Source: CALXXL01 sp034926605
GTDB lineage: Bacteria; Verrucomicrobiota; Lentisphaeria; Victivallales; Victivallaceae
DNA: 64,000 nt
Reading direction: 5' to 3'
Assembly (NCBI GenBank): GCA_034926605.1
Contig: JAYFQV010000012.1
Location: forward strand, 1 to 64,000
Shown here: piece after piece, positions 63,120 through 64,000 of the stretch
Layout of the letters: each line of letters begins with the position of its first letter
Position numbering within the stretch: position 1 is the stretch's first letter
Translations under genes and position numbers: made by a program
The notes under the pieces: model-generated
Databases searched by the model: none
Told to the model about the DNA's origin: nothing
The model's input: the letters and a program-made list of their open reading frames with translations, nothing else

Positions 63120-64000
63120 GCCCAAACCTCCATCAGTTTAAGCGTCAGACGGCAGCCGAACGCCAGCACCAGCACCAGCAGCGTGGCCGGCAGCCAAGCG
63201 AGTTTTTCGGCGGCGGCGTCGGACGGACGCCGTCCGGAAACGGCGATATCCTCGCCCATGGTCATCTTCATGAACGCGGCGGACATGCCGAAGAACACGG
63301 CGACAAGCAGAATCATTATCACGCCGCCCAGCCAGACGCCGGCCGACCTGACCAGCAGAAATTCCGTCACGAAAAACGGCGACGGCGGCGTGCCGCAGAT
63401 CAGCAGCATCCCGGCCAGCCACAGCACGGCGTTGCGCGGCATCCGCGAAAACATCCCGTGCACCAGCCTCACCTTCCGCGTCCCGTAGGCCAGCAGTATG
63501 TTGCCGGCCACCAGAAACAGCAGCATCTTGGTCAGCGAATGGGCGAACAGGTGCAGCAGCGCGATGCTCCCGCCGCCCACGCCGAGGCCGTAAAGCAGGG
63601 CGATCAGTCCCATGTGCTCAACGCTGGAATAAGCCAGCAGCCGCTTGTAATCGCTCTGACGGATGATGAAGAACGCCGCCACCGCCAGCGACAGCAGCCC
63701 GAAAGCCACCAGATATTCGTTGCAGAAACCGCGCAGCGGCGCGGGAGAGATGTTCAGCACCCGGACAATCCCGAGAAAGGCGCAGTTCACCAGCGCGCCG
63801 GAAAGCAGCACCGACACCATCGACGGCGCTTCGCTGTGGGCGTCCGGCAGCCAGGTATGGAACGGAGCGAGGCCCATTTTGAGGCCGTATCCGGCGAAAC
63901 AGAAGATGAAGGCGGTCTTGAACCAAACCGGATCGAAAGTGTTTCCGGCGTTCATCAGCGCCGAGAAGCCCAGCCCGGACGCTTCGCCGTCCGGCTGACG
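63116..64000 (-). CDS. Proton-translocating antiporter-like subunit (HyfF/NuoN-type), partial
   Basis: The reading frame is open to the window edge, so the N-terminal part lies outside. About 294 residues remain, with eight or so membrane helices. The Nuo/Mrp antiporter motifs KMGLAPFHTWLPDAHSEAPS, VEHMGLIALLYGLG and FAHSLTKMLLFLVAG include the conserved lysine and histidine residues for proton translocation. It is the membrane subunit of the complex encoded by the next two genes, and couples by a 4-bp overlap. An internal ATG at 63955 is not the start because the upstream codons are also coding. Confidence 0.87.
   Translation of the reverse strand, partial: RQPDGEASGLGFSALMNAGNTFDPVWFKTAFIFCFAGYGLKMGLAPFHTWLPDAHSEAPSMVSVLLSGALVNCAFLGIVRVLNISPAPLRGFCNEYLVAFGLLSLAVAAFFIIRQSDYKRLLAYSSVEHMGLIALLYGLGVGGGSIALLHLFAHSLTKMLLFLVAGNILLAYGTRKVRLVHGMFSRMPRNAVLWLAGMLLICGTPPSPFFVTEFLLVRSAGVWLGGVIMILLVAVFFGMSAAFMKMTMGEDIAVSGRRPSDAAAEKLAWLPATLLVLVLAFGCRLTLKLMEVWA

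Overview
The window looks like a chromosomal segment of a Gram-negative bacterium of the Lentisphaerae (Victivallis-like, PVC superphylum). This is an inference from gene content: a giant AIDA-type repeat protein, several glycoside hydrolases (GH127-, GH84- and GH106-like), phosphatidylserine synthesis, a heptosyltransferase-like GT9 enzyme and an Ech/Hyf-like membrane complex. Coding DNA is mostly GC-rich. AT-rich islands at about 0.2-1.2, 10.0-10.7, 28.7-31.3 and 56.0-58.5 kb mark accessory or acquired DNA.

Layout. 0-1.2 kb is a scar: an IS256 transposase fragment, the 3' end of a lost gene, and a lipoprotein gene. 1.3-7.8 kb (minus) is one 2166-residue repeat protein. 8.3-12.5 kb holds a B12/radical-SAM enzyme, an AT-rich nuclease-like orphan, an RNA uracil methyltransferase-like protein and thiol peroxidase. 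12.8-16.9 kb is a large hybrid histidine kinase and a small protein. 16.9-19.9 kb (minus) is a three-gene operon of a membrane protein, a GH127 enzyme and an isochorismatase-like hydrolase. 20-24.2 kb has a DNA glycosylase, an AraC regulator with a good promoter, and a secreted GH84-like enzyme. 24.3-31.1 kb has a Kef-type antiporter fused to regulatory domains, a GNAT enzyme, membrane proteins and a secreted SGNH hydrolase. tRNA-Ser and htpG follow.

33.5-54.7 kb is mainly plus strand and reads as core genome: a DUF349 protein, tandem glycerophosphodiesterases with a GH106-like enzyme, a flippase-like protein, an MTHFR-like protein, aconitase, uracil-DNA glycosylase, psd-pssA (phosphatidylethanolamine synthesis), a nucleotide-sugar epimerase, a UDP-sugar pyrophosphorylase, and ftsW-like plus murG (peptidoglycan synthesis).

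The most interesting part is 56.1-58.4 kb. A near-canonical XerCD dif site at 56148-56175 marks the likely replication terminus, and gene orientation around it agrees (plus to the left, minus to the right). Beside it is a compact AT-rich element on the minus strand with a Rep-type replication initiator, a coupled upstream small ORF, an in-frame coding remnant after the rep stop codon, a strong terminator, and a diverged repeat on both sides. This resembles a small replicon that integrated at dif, though I found only one convincing dif copy.

The right end (60.8-64 kb, minus) is an energy-converting-hydrogenase-like operon. Its large subunit lacks the usual nickel-ligand cysteine pairs and its small subunit is fused to a ferredoxin domain, which suggests an Ehr-type complex rather than a true hydrogenase. 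The operon runs off the window.
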